39,455 nt of DNA. It comes from an uncultured Candidatus Saccharibacteria bacterium. Lineage in GTDB: Bacteria > Patescibacteriota > Saccharimonadia > Saccharimonadales > Saccharimonadaceae. The notes beneath the pieces were generated by a model that worked only from the letters and a program-made list of their open reading frames with translations, did not search any database and was not told the DNA's origin. Position 1 is the first letter of the stretch. Each line of letters begins with the position of its first letter. Positions 1 through 7,852 of this stretch are shown in pieces. Made by a program: the position numbers and the translations under genes. Where the stretch lies: assembly GCA_947090635.1 (NCBI GenBank), contig CAMUOM010000007.1:1-39455 (forward strand), written 5' to 3'.

Positions 1-8
1 TACGTTTA

Positions 9-17
9 TGTTATAAT
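9..17 (+). promoter_or_regulatory. Extended -10 promoter of the pilus operon (leaderless pilM)
   Basis: A TG-T-TATAAT element has its hexamer at 12-17. Exactly six bases separate it from the pilM ATG at 24, so transcription should begin at or within a base of the A of the start codon. No Shine-Dalgarno sequence fits in between. Confidence 0.75.
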
Positions 18-23
18 TACGGT

Positions 24-1067
24 ATGAATTTTGGTAAATCGGTGGGTAACTTTTTCGCACTAGATATCGGCACGACAGCAGTTCGTGTAGTTGAGCTAGC
101 GCACTCCAGCAGTGGCTGGGATTTGAAACATTATGGCGTGCAGCCAATTGACTCTAAGTTAAGTGAATCAACGGCGGAGCACGACCGGCGCGAGCTGGGC
201 GAAACAATCGTGCGTTTGGTGGAGCAGTCGGGCATTAAGACGCGCGACGTTGCTATCGGTTTACCAACCAACAAAATTTTCTTTACTGTGGTCGAGTTAC
301 CTACGGCGTCACGGCAGGAATTAAACAACGCAATTAAATACCAATTATCTTCTTATATCCCATTGAAGGTTGACGAATCAAAGGCTGACTGGGCAATTTT
401 AGGCCAATCAGTTAATGATAGCTCTAAGACAGAGGTCTTAATTATGGCTGTCAAGAATGATTACACTGAGTCGCGACTAGAATTTATCGAATCGCTTGGC
501 TTTAGCGTGGTTGCAATCGAGCCAGATTCACTGGCAATCGTGCGATCACTTTTGCCGGATGGTATCTCTGATGGTCGCCTCATTATTGATATGGGTGAAT
601 CAGCAACGGATATTATCGCTACCCTTGGTACAGCTCCGCGTTTGGTGCGTTCAATTCCGATTGGCTTAGCTACTTTGGTACGGATGGCGAAGCAGAATCT
701 CAACGTTGATGAGGCTCAGGCGCGTCAGTTAGTCTTGAAGTTTGGCGTATCAGAGGCAAATCTTAACGGTCAGTTGTCGCGTGCCTTGGAACCAGCATTA
801 CGTCAGTTTACTCTCGAATTAACCAAGTCGGTGAATTACTTCTCAAGTCGTTATCAGAATTCAGTAATTTCTAGCGTGTTGGTGAGCGGATATACTTCAA
901 TTTTGACTGGTTTCCCGGAGTTTATCTCAAGCAAGATGAGTTTGCAAGTTCAGGTGGCTACACCATGGCAGCATGTTAATGTTCCATCAAACGCACAGAC
1001 TAGCTTGGCCCCGATTAGCTCACAAATGGCAGTAACGGTTGGTTTAGCGGAGAGGCTTGGTATCTAA
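24..1067 (+). CDS. pilM: Type IV pilus assembly protein PilM (actin-like ATPase)
   Basis: 347 residues, the usual length for PilM. The N-terminus carries the actin-fold phosphate-1 motif DIGTTAVRVVEL (about residues 14-25), and a second nucleotide-loop segment, IIDMGESATDII, lies near residue 190. PilM is a cytoplasmic FtsA/actin-like protein that binds the N-terminal tail of PilN and links the inner-membrane platform to the motor ATPases. It is first in the pilMNO-x-B operon; its stop directly abuts the pilN start, which implies coupled translation. The start is fixed by a -10 six bases upstream. Identification is secure from sequence style and synteny. Confidence 0.93.
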   Translation: MNFGKSVGNFFALDIGTTAVRVVELAHSSSGWDLKHYGVQPIDSKLSESTAEHDRRELGETIVRLVEQSGIKTRDVAIGLPTNKIFFTVVELPTASRQELNNAIKYQLSSYIPLKVDESKADWAILGQSVNDSSKTEVLIMAVKNDYTESRLEFIESLGFSVVAIEPDSLAIVRSLLPDGISDGRLIIDMGESATDIIATLGTAPRLVRSIPIGLATLVRMAKQNLNVDEAQARQLVLKFGVSEANLNGQLSRALEPALRQFTLELTKSVNYFSSRYQNSVISSVLVSGYTSILTGFPEFISSKMSLQVQVATPWQHVNVPSNAQTSLAPISSQMAVTVGLAERLGI

Positions 1068-2183
1068 ATGGCAACGACACATCCAACTATACCGCAAATT
1101 AACCTTTTGCCTGATGTTAAGATTAATTTGCTAAAAGCGCGCATGCAGCGCAATGTAATGATTAGCGTTAGTGTTTTGGTTACGGTGGTTTGTGGTCTCA
1201 TCATGTTTATTTTAACCTCTACATTGACGACTCTCGCAGTGGTTAAGACGGTATCTGATGGTAAGATTAAAGATTACAGCGCTAAGATTACGAAGGAGCA
1301 AAAGACCGGCGAGCTAAATGAATACATGACCATTCAGAACCAGCTTGAGCAAATTAGCAAACTAAAGAAGACTCAAGAGCAGTTTTCACTATTGTTCGAT
1401 TACCTTGCGAAGCTCAATCCAACTGGCAGTAACAACATGACCATTAATTCATTCCATGTTAATGGCCTAGTGCCAGGGCGCGCATATGGTAGTAGTACTG
1501 CTAGCGGCACGATTATTATTCAGGGTAAAACTAGCAACTACGCTTCGCTTAATGTGATTCGTTTGACGATGGAGAAGGCGAAGCTTCATTATCGTATTAC
1601 AGGTGATGATAAAGAACATGTTGACCAGATGTTTAAGGAAGTTAGCGTCAGTAATGCCGCAGTTTCAAGTGACTACTCAGGCAGGGGTGGCCAAAACAAG
1701 TCTATGGGTAGCTTGGCGTTTACGCTTACTCTGAAGTACAACCCAATTATCTTTAGTTATAACATTAATAACACGTCGATTGAGGTGCCAACTGAAACGA
1801 TTTCTGACTCACGTGATAACGCGCCGGGTTCGGATAAGCAACTGTTTGATGGTAAGGCTGACAAGCCAAATAGCAACAACAATAATAATTCTTCCGTAAG
1901 TAATACTAGTGACAGTAAGCAAAACAACGGTAAGGTGAGGATTACAATCAACGGCAAGCGCCAGAATAATAATGGTACTGGAACTGCTGGTACCACTGAC
2001 GGCGCTGGTACAACCAGTACAACTGGCACAGTAAGTGGCAATAACGGCAATACCGTGGTTCGTACTAGTGGCACTGGTAGCTTTAGTGATGAAGGTCGCG
2101 GTAGTAGCACGCGCGGTAACACTAATGTAAGTAGCACTAGCGACAGTACGTCATCTGTGTCGGGAGATGGAGGGAATAGATAA
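1068..2183 (+). CDS. pilN: PilN-like pilus assembly protein with a long low-complexity C-terminal tail
   Basis: 371 residues. The N-terminus contains the PilN signature INLLPDVK (about residues 11-18), the short cytoplasmic tail that docks onto PilM. One transmembrane helix follows (about 31-54), then a coiled-coil stretch and a ferredoxin-like domain to about residue 235. The final 120 or so residues are a Ser/Thr/Asn/Gly-rich tail that ordinary PilN proteins (about 180-220 residues) lack; it faces the outside and may thread through or interact with peptidoglycan (inference). The ATG follows the pilM stop without a gap, and its TAA overlaps the pilO ATG as TAATG. Confidence 0.85.
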   Translation: MATTHPTIPQINLLPDVKINLLKARMQRNVMISVSVLVTVVCGLIMFILTSTLTTLAVVKTVSDGKIKDYSAKITKEQKTGELNEYMTIQNQLEQISKLKKTQEQFSLLFDYLAKLNPTGSNNMTINSFHVNGLVPGRAYGSSTASGTIIIQGKTSNYASLNVIRLTMEKAKLHYRITGDDKEHVDQMFKEVSVSNAAVSSDYSGRGGQNKSMGSLAFTLTLKYNPIIFSYNINNTSIEVPTETISDSRDNAPGSDKQLFDGKADKPNSNNNNNSSVSNTSDSKQNNGKVRITINGKRQNNNGTGTAGTTDGAGTTSTTGTVSGNNGNTVVRTSGTGSFSDEGRGSSTRGNTNVSSTSDSTSSVSGDGGNR

Positions 2184-2890
2184 TGAAATTTGATTTTAAG
2201 TCACTATTATCAGGTTCTACAACTGGCAAACGTCAGCAGATTGATAACGCACGCAAGCAAGTTGTGATGTGGCTATCATTTGCTGGTTGTGCTGTAGTAG
2301 TTACGGCAATTGTGGGTTGGAATTTCTGGAACAAGATTGTCTACCAGACCAAGGTTAACAATGAGATTAATGAGACGGAAGACATTTTGAGCCACAACGT
2401 CAGTAAAATTAGCAAAATTAAGAGCAATGTTGATGCTCTAAAGGCTGACGAGTCGTTAAACTTGACACAAATTAAGGCCGATAATAAAGCGCCTTTGCAG
2501 GTGATTTTGGATGCTTTGCCAACCAAAAATGACTCCACTTCGCTAGGCTCTTCTCTGCAGGATAGGGTGTTATCGCGCTCGGGGGCTACTATTCAATCAA
2601 TCGAAATTGATGACCATGACAGCTTGGGCGGTAAGGTTAGCGTTTCGTCGTCAACTGGTAAAACACTTGGTCTAGCAGCTAAACCAGTGCGCTTTGCCAT
2701 TACTCTTGCTGGCACGGCGCATGATATCCAAAATACGCTACGCGATATTGAAAATTCCATTCGTACTATTGTAGTAAACGATATTCAATTCGATGGTTCA
2801 GATAATCGCATGAATGCGCGTATTAGTGCAACCACGTATTATTCACCAAAGGTGAATTATAAGTTAACAAAGAAGGAAGTAAAACCGTGA
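2183..2890 (+). CDS. pilO: PilO-like pilus assembly protein
   Basis: 235 residues: a short cytoplasmic N-terminus, one transmembrane helix (about 29-50), a coiled-coil region (about 55-85) and a C-terminal ferredoxin-like fold. This topology and the position after pilN match PilO, which dimerises with PilN outside the membrane. Sequence conservation in PilO is low, so the call leans on topology and gene order. A purine-rich ribosome-binding region, GGAGGGAAT, lies just before the overlapping TAATG junction with pilN. The TGA stop overlaps the GTG start of the next gene as GTGA. Confidence 0.82.
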   Translation: MKFDFKSLLSGSTTGKRQQIDNARKQVVMWLSFAGCAVVVTAIVGWNFWNKIVYQTKVNNEINETEDILSHNVSKISKIKSNVDALKADESLNLTQIKADNKAPLQVILDALPTKNDSTSLGSSLQDRVLSRSGATIQSIEIDDHDSLGGKVSVSSSTGKTLGLAAKPVRFAITLAGTAHDIQNTLRDIENSIRTIVVNDIQFDGSDNRMNARISATTYYSPKVNYKLTKKEVKP

Positions 2891-3138
2891 AAAAGTCTGA
2901 TATTGCAATGGTGGTATTTGTCGTAGGCATTGTTGGCCTAGTAACATACTTTTTGACTGATATATTTTTGTCGACACCAGAGAAGAGTCCACAGACTATC
3001 ACTGCAGCAGAGCGCTTCTCGGATAAGATAGTAAAACCGGATCGCGCGGTATTTAATGATAGGGGTATTAACCCAACAGTGGAATCAAATATTGGTTCAA
3101 CGGGTGGTAATTTGCCATTTAAAACAGGGGATGACTAA
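2887..3138 (+). CDS. Small single-pass membrane protein of the pilus operon
   Basis: 83 residues with a GTG start that overlaps the pilO stop (GTGA). It has one N-terminal transmembrane segment (about residues 7-28) and a hydrophilic, Pro/Asn/Gly-containing exterior part with no cysteine and no lipobox. It sits where pilP lies in Gram-negative pilMNOPQ operons, but PilP is a lipoprotein that binds the secretin; neither a lipobox nor a secretin gene is present here. It may be a replacement accessory subunit of the PilN/PilO platform in a single-membrane cell (inference). I recognise no family. The stop overlaps the pilB ATG (TAATG). Confidence 0.75.
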   Translation: MKKSDIAMVVFVVGIVGLVTYFLTDIFLSTPEKSPQTITAAERFSDKIVKPDRAVFNDRGINPTVESNIGSTGGNLPFKTGDD

Positions 3139-4901
3139 TGGCGATTTTAACAGACGAAAATCGTCGTGACATTGAGCAATATTTTATCGAGTCTGGCTTA
3201 GTCACGAGCGAAAAGCTTGACGAATTGAAGGTTGCTGCCGCTGACCACGAGCAACCTCTGATTACTTATATGATTAGTGAGGGGGTGATTGACGATGAGC
3301 AATTAACCCAAGCTATTTCGCATGTGACCCATGTGCCGTATGCTAACTTGTCGCATGCCGCGATTCCATCAGAGGTGTTGGCGCTTTTGCCAATGGAAGT
3401 GGCGCAGCGCTTTATGGCAGTGCCACTTGGTGAGACTACTGAGGGTGGCGCGAAGCGTTTGGCTGTGGCAATGTTGGATGCCAACAACGTTCAGGCAATT
3501 GACTTTTTATCAAATGAAATTAACCGACCTTTGAAGGTCTATTTGGCGTCTGAATCTGGTATTAACAACATTTTGTCGCAGTATCACCTAGATGTGGATG
3601 AATCAGTGGCGGAGAAGGCGAGTAAAGAAGAGCGCATCTCGGCTAATGTTCAGGTGATCGCGCAGGACTCGCCAACTTCCAAGATTTTGACACAGTTACT
3701 GGAGTACGCTCAGCGTTCACGCGCATCTGATATTCATATTGAGCCACACGAAAATAAGCTAGTGGTGCGAATGCGTATCGATGGTGTGTTGCGTGTGGTG
3801 ATGGATTTACCGAAGTCATTTGAAGCGCCACTAATCTCGCGTATTAAAATTTTGGCTAATTTGAAGATTGATGAACATCGTCGACCACAGGATGGTCAGT
3901 TTGTGGTGAAGGTATCCGACCGCGAGGTTGACCTCCGTATTGCTATTTCGCCGGTGATTTGGGGTGAGCAAGTAGTGATTCGTTTGCTCGATAAGTCCGG
4001 CTCTAGCTTTAAATTGGAGGACATGGGTTATACGGGCCGCGCTCTTAGGACGATTCGTAAGGGAATTGCAAAACCAAACGGTATGGTGTTAACCTCTGGT
4101 CCGACTGGTTCAGGTAAGTCTACTTCTTTGTATGCCTTGGTGCAGGAAATCTTTAGTGAAGAAATTAATATTATTACCCTAGAGGACCCAGTTGAGTACC
4201 GTATGAATGGTGTAAACCAGATTCAGGTGAACGCAGCGACGGGCCTAACTTTTGCTTCGGGCTTGCGTTCTATCTTGCGTCTTGACCCAGATGTCGTGCT
4301 CGTAGGTGAGATTCGTGATGCGGAAACGGCCAACTTGGCAGTGCAGGCTGCTTTGACAGGTCACTTGGTGTTTTCGACTCTCCACACGAACTCAGCTGCA
4401 GGTATTTTGCCTCGTTTGCTAGATATGGGTGTAGAGCCATTCTTGATTGCTTCGACGATTAACACTGTGATTGGCCAGCGCTTGGTGCGACGTAACAGTT
4501 CGGATCGCGAATCATACACGAGCAGTGAAGTTGAAACTGAAACGATTCGCAATACGGTAGGTAAGTTACTGCCGCGCGACCAGTCGGAGATGAAAAAAGT
4601 CTGTGAAGACCTTGGCTATGATAAGCTACCACTTGGCAATCAGCCGAACTTTGAATTATTCCACGGTAAAGCGACCACTACCACACCGGGTGGATACAAG
4701 GGGCGCATGGGTCTTTATGAGGTGATTGAAGTTACTGAGGAAATTCAGCAGATGATTATTAAGCATGCTACTTCAAGTCAGATCCAAGAGGTGGCAGAGG
4801 CTCAAGGTATGATTCCGATGAAGGCGGATGGTTACCTGAAGGCGTTGGCTGGCGATACCACAATTGAAGAAGTTAACCGTGTAGCAGGTGGTATTGCTTA
4901 A
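3138..4901 (+). CDS. pilB: Type IV pilus extension ATPase PilB
   Basis: 587 residues, typical for PilB/GspE. An N-terminal GspE-N/MshEN-like domain (about 1-150) precedes the secretion-ATPase core. Walker A GPTGSGKST is at residues 321-329, followed by the Asp box ITLEDPVEY, Walker B DPDVVLVGEIRD and the His box TGHLVFSTLHTN. PilB powers pilin polymerisation at the inner face of the membrane. The region between the core and the terminal GYKGRMGLYEV motif lacks the usual tetracysteine zinc site: only one Cys is seen there. It is the last cistron before a fresh promoter in front of pilT. Confidence 0.95.
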   Translation: MAILTDENRRDIEQYFIESGLVTSEKLDELKVAAADHEQPLITYMISEGVIDDEQLTQAISHVTHVPYANLSHAAIPSEVLALLPMEVAQRFMAVPLGETTEGGAKRLAVAMLDANNVQAIDFLSNEINRPLKVYLASESGINNILSQYHLDVDESVAEKASKEERISANVQVIAQDSPTSKILTQLLEYAQRSRASDIHIEPHENKLVVRMRIDGVLRVVMDLPKSFEAPLISRIKILANLKIDEHRRPQDGQFVVKVSDREVDLRIAISPVIWGEQVVIRLLDKSGSSFKLEDMGYTGRALRTIRKGIAKPNGMVLTSGPTGSGKSTSLYALVQEIFSEEINIITLEDPVEYRMNGVNQIQVNAATGLTFASGLRSILRLDPDVVLVGEIRDAETANLAVQAALTGHLVFSTLHTNSAAGILPRLLDMGVEPFLIASTINTVIGQRLVRRNSSDRESYTSSEVETETIRNTVGKLLPRDQSEMKKVCEDLGYDKLPLGNQPNFELFHGKATTTTPGGYKGRMGLYEVIEVTEEIQQMIIKHATSSQIQEVAEAQGMIPMKADGYLKALAGDTTIEEVNRVAGGIA

Positions 4902-4909
4902 AACATAAG

Positions 4910-4918
4910 TGTTATAAT
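4910..4918 (+). promoter_or_regulatory. Extended -10 promoter before pilT
   Basis: TG-T-TATAAT with its hexamer at 4913-4918, in the 36-bp gap after pilB. The predicted start near 4925 gives a leader of about 13 nt holding a strong Shine-Dalgarno, GGGAGGG (4929-4935), very close to the ATG at 4938. It would let pilT-pilC be expressed separately from pilM-B. Confidence 0.65.
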
Positions 4919-4937
4919 ATAGGAAACAGGGAGGGAT

Positions 4938-6002
4938 ATGGATAATATACGGATTGAAATGCTGCTACAGGAGGTGATTAACCAACGCGCCTCTGACCTG
5001 CATTTGCAAGCTGGCCTACCACCGATTTTACGTGTGGATGGTGCTTTAACGCCGATTGCAAATGTGGTTAAACTGTCGCCAGATATGGTGGAAAAGTTGG
5101 TATTTAGCGTGCTTGATGCTGACCAACAACAGATTTTTATTAAGGATAAGGAATTTGATTTTTCATTTGCCTTTGGTGAGTTGGGGCGCTTCCGTGTTAA
5201 CGCTTTTCATGAGCGGGGCAATGTAGCAGCCGCCTTCCGTTTGATTCCACACGAGATTCCGACAATTGATGAGCTTGGTTTACCAGATAAAATCTCTGAT
5301 TTTGCTAATTACCCACGTGGTTTGGTGCTAGTAACTGGTCCAACCGGTTCAGGTAAGTCTACTACCTTGGCAGCAGTGATTAATAAGATTAACGAAGAGC
5401 AGTCAAAGCATATTGTGACGATTGAGGACCCAATTGAGTTTACGCATGTTTCGAAGCGTTCAGTGATTGTACAGCGTGAAGTTCACTACGATACCTATTC
5501 ATTTAACGCCGCGCTTCGTAGCGCTTTGCGCGAAGACCCAGATGTTGTATTGATTGGTGAGATGCGCGACCTTGAGACAATTTCGGCGGCTATTACTATT
5601 GCAGAAACGGGTCATTTGGTGCTAGCTACCCTCCACACCAACTCAGCTTCACAGTCGGTTGACCGTATTGTTAACGCATTCCCGCCACACCAACAGCAGC
5701 AGGTGAAATTGCAGCTCGGTAACATTTTGCAGGCAATTTGTGCACAGCGTTTGATTCCAGCGATTGGTGGCGGACGTGTAGTGGCGACGGAACTTTTGTT
5801 GGCAAACTCAGCCGTACGCAACATTATTCGTGAAGGTAAGTCACACCAGATTGATGCGGTGATTCAAACCTCAAGTCGTGAAGGAATGCAAACGATGGAC
5901 CGCACATTGGCTAACTTCGTACAAGAGGGTCGCATTACTTATGATGAGGCAAGAAACTACGCAGTTGATTTAGAGGAATTTGAAAGGATGATGAGGAATT
6001 AA
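4938..6002 (+). CDS. pilT: Type IV pilus retraction ATPase PilT
   Basis: 354 residues, the normal PilT length. It has Walker A GPTGSGKST at 134-142, the Asp box TIEDPIEF, Walker B DPDVVLIGEMRD and the His box TGHLVLATLHTN. The PilT hallmark AIRNLIRE is present near the C-terminus as AVRNIIREGK, which separates it from PilB. PilT depolymerises pili and drives retraction, needed for twitching and DNA uptake. It has its own promoter and Shine-Dalgarno; the pilC ATG follows the TAA with no spacing. Confidence 0.95.
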   Translation: MDNIRIEMLLQEVINQRASDLHLQAGLPPILRVDGALTPIANVVKLSPDMVEKLVFSVLDADQQQIFIKDKEFDFSFAFGELGRFRVNAFHERGNVAAAFRLIPHEIPTIDELGLPDKISDFANYPRGLVLVTGPTGSGKSTTLAAVINKINEEQSKHIVTIEDPIEFTHVSKRSVIVQREVHYDTYSFNAALRSALREDPDVVLIGEMRDLETISAAITIAETGHLVLATLHTNSASQSVDRIVNAFPPHQQQQVKLQLGNILQAICAQRLIPAIGGGRVVATELLLANSAVRNIIREGKSHQIDAVIQTSSREGMQTMDRTLANFVQEGRITYDEARNYAVDLEEFERMMRN

Positions 6003-7211
6003 ATGGCATCATTTAGTTATAAGGCGCGTGACGCCAAAAGTGGAAAAATCGTACACTCTACGATTCAGGCAGACAATGAAAACGCTGCTGCTAAGTTGTT
6101 GATGGCGCAGAATGTTGTGCCGATTGAAATTCGGGCGTCGGACAATGGTTCAAATTTATTAGACAAGTTTAATCGTGTTACGAATAAAGACTTGGTGATT
6201 ATGACTCGCCAGATGTCAACGATGTTGAACGCTGGTTTGCCGTTGGCGCAGGTTTTGGCGACAGTAGCCGAGCAATCGCAGTCGCGGGCACTAAAGAACA
6301 TCATGAGCGACGTGCTATCAAAAGTGAATGGCGGCGGTGCATTTTCGGATGCTTTGGCAAAATACCCAGATGTGTTTAGCCAGTTCTATATTGCCATCGT
6401 GCGCGCCGGTGAAACTTCTGGTAAACTTGATACTTCATTGCAGCGCTTGGCTGACCAGCTGGAACATGATGCTGATATGTTAAGCAAGATTAAGGGTGCT
6501 ATGGTGTACCCAGCGATTGTGTTGACTGTGATTGTCGGCGTGGTGGTCTATATGTTGGTGACATTGGTGCCGCAGGTGAAGCACTTGTATGATGATATGC
6601 ATAAGACGTTGCCGATTCAGACGCAAATTTTGCAGGCTGTGGCTGGGTTTTTGATGCAATTTTGGTACATTACGTTGATTGCAGTTGCCGTAGCCATCTT
6701 CTTCTTTGGCCGTTGGAAGAAAACTGATAGTGGGCGAAAGACAATAGACGCCTTAAAGCTAAATATGCCAATGTTTAAGGAATTGATTCGTAAGTTGTAT
6801 ATGGCACGATTTTCGCGCACGATGCAGACCTTGGTGCAGGCTGGCGTTTCAATTCTAGAATCCCTAAAGATTTCAGCTGATTCTGTTAACAATGTGTTAG
6901 TCCATGATGACATCGTAGCGGCAATGGGGCCAGTGAAAAATGGTAAGTCTACATCTGAAGCTTTGTCGGGGCGTGATTATATCTTGCCGTTTGTGCCACA
7001 GATGATTAAAATTGGTGAAAATTCCGGTAGTATCGATACCATGCTTGGTAAGGTGGCGGATTATTACGATAAGGAAGTTGATAACGCCATTAAGTCAATT
7101 TCGACCTTAATTGAACCAGTATTGATGGTGGTAATGGCTTTGATGATTGGTTTTATCGTGGCTGCCGTGTTGTTGCCAATTTACCAGTTGTCTACCAGCT
7201 TCCAACATTAA
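6003..7211 (+). CDS. pilC: Type IV pilus inner-membrane platform protein PilC
   Basis: 402 residues, typical for PilC/GspF. Two tandem T2SSF domains are seen: the first begins at MTRQMSTMLNAGLPL (about residue 67), the second at MARFSRTMQTLVQAGV (about residue 266). Transmembrane segments lie near 168-190, 217-235 and 370-392. PilC is the polytopic membrane core turned by PilB and PilT. The ATG directly follows the pilT TAA, and the end of pilT supplies a purine-rich AGGATGATGAGGAA as ribosome-binding region. Confidence 0.94.
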   Translation: MASFSYKARDAKSGKIVHSTIQADNENAAAKLLMAQNVVPIEIRASDNGSNLLDKFNRVTNKDLVIMTRQMSTMLNAGLPLAQVLATVAEQSQSRALKNIMSDVLSKVNGGGAFSDALAKYPDVFSQFYIAIVRAGETSGKLDTSLQRLADQLEHDADMLSKIKGAMVYPAIVLTVIVGVVVYMLVTLVPQVKHLYDDMHKTLPIQTQILQAVAGFLMQFWYITLIAVAVAIFFFGRWKKTDSGRKTIDALKLNMPMFKELIRKLYMARFSRTMQTLVQAGVSILESLKISADSVNNVLVHDDIVAAMGPVKNGKSTSEALSGRDYILPFVPQMIKIGENSGSIDTMLGKVADYYDKEVDNAIKSISTLIEPVLMVVMALMIGFIVAAVLLPIYQLSTSFQH

Positions 7212-7215
7212 ACTA

Positions 7216-7243
7216 TTGTAAATTAAAACGGTTGTGCTATAAT
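7216..7243 (+). promoter_or_regulatory. Promoter of the major pilin gene
   Basis: Hexamer TATAAT at 7238-7243 with TG-C extension at 7235-7237 and a possible -35 TTGTAA at 7216-7221 (16-bp spacer). Unlike many genes here it has a leader (about 34 nt) with a weak AAAGG (7267-7271) before the ATG at 7284. A dedicated promoter fits a highly expressed structural pilin. Confidence 0.65.
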
Positions 7244-7283
7244 TTTAAATGTAAGTTAAATAACAGAAAGGTAATTAAGATAA

Positions 7284-7781
7284 ATGAAAAAGAGTCAGAA
7301 GGGCTTTACAATTATCGAAGTTGCACTTGTGCTTGCTGTCGGTGCATTAATCTTCTTGGTGGTGTTCTTGGCAGTGCCTGCCTTGCAGCGTAACCAGCGT
7401 AACGATGCTCGTAAGCGTGACCAGGCGCAGGTTGTGGAAGCTATTACTAGCTATATCGCCAACAACCCAGCTTCTCCATTGGTTGATGCCGATGATGTGG
7501 TCTATAAAGATGGTAAGGGCCAAGGTAGTTCATTTGGTAAGTACATCGATACTTTGTCTAACAACACCGAAATAGTCAAGGTAGTTGCTGGTGATATTCC
7601 AAAGGATACTGATACAAGTGTGCCACCTCAGGAATTGCGCAAGACGATTTATGTGAAGAACCAATATGTCTGTTCTGATAATCACAAGGATGCAGTCAAG
7701 GGTTCAACTCGTCAAGCCGCAGTGTTTATTTACAACGAAACTGCACATGGCTTTGATCGCCTTTGCTCAAGTGCTAACTAA
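7284..7781 (+). CDS. pilA: Major type IV prepilin (PilA-like)
   Basis: 165 residues. A short Lys-rich leader (residues 1-7) ends in Gly, and mature residues start FTIIEVAL, a classic type III signal peptide with Glu at mature +5 and about 20 hydrophobic residues after it. The globular part follows a polar alpha-helix; two Cys near the C-terminus (in YVCSDNH and RLCSSAN) could form the disulfide-bonded D-region. It has its own promoter and is followed by a long hairpin, so it is probably a strongly expressed single-gene transcript. Being the major pilin is inferred from promoter, hairpin and size; the four later prepilin-like genes look like minor pilins. Confidence 0.9.
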   Translation: MKKSQKGFTIIEVALVLAVGALIFLVVFLAVPALQRNQRNDARKRDQAQVVEAITSYIANNPASPLVDADDVVYKDGKGQGSSFGKYIDTLSNNTEIVKVVAGDIPKDTDTSVPPQELRKTIYVKNQYVCSDNHKDAVKGSTRQAAVFIYNETAHGFDRLCSSAN

Positions 7782-7798
7782 TTCTTAAGTAAATTAGC

Positions 7799-7829
7799 TT
7801 AAATACGGGCCCAATGGACCCGTATTTAA
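7799..7829 (+). terminator. Long hairpin after the pilin gene (terminator or attenuator)
   Basis: An 11-bp perfect inverted repeat, arms 7799-7809 and 7819-7829, around a 9-base loop. There is no clean U-run, but the 3' arm ends in ATTTAA followed by ATT. It separates pilA from the new promoter of pilD and could terminate or 3'-stabilise the pilin mRNA. An ATG in the loop (7814) is not a credible start. Confidence 0.6.
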
Positions 7830-7837
7830 ATTGGTTA

Positions 7838-7846
7838 TGTTATAAT
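7838..7846 (+). promoter_or_regulatory. Extended -10 promoter of leaderless pilD
   Basis: TG-T-TATAAT, hexamer 7841-7846, then exactly six bases, then the ATG at 7853. It lies immediately after the pilA hairpin and selects 7853 as the pilD start. Confidence 0.75.
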
Positions 7847-7852
7847 AGTGTC

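Noticed and set aside
1757..2137. A Leu/Val/Pro-rich antisense frame opposite the PilN tail
   Set aside because: This composition is the expected mirror of a Ser/Thr/Asn/Gly-rich coding strand.
1860..2160. Repetitive-looking DNA in the pilN tail as a possible repeat array or CRISPR
   Set aside because: There are no regularly spaced identical repeats; it is degenerate codons for a low-complexity protein segment. No CRISPR, insertion sequence or integrase was seen anywhere in the window.
7814..7852. Upstream in-frame ATG extending pilD by 13 residues
   Set aside because: The ATG is in the loop of the pilA hairpin and upstream of the -10; the ATG at 7853 starts the normal PilD N-terminus.
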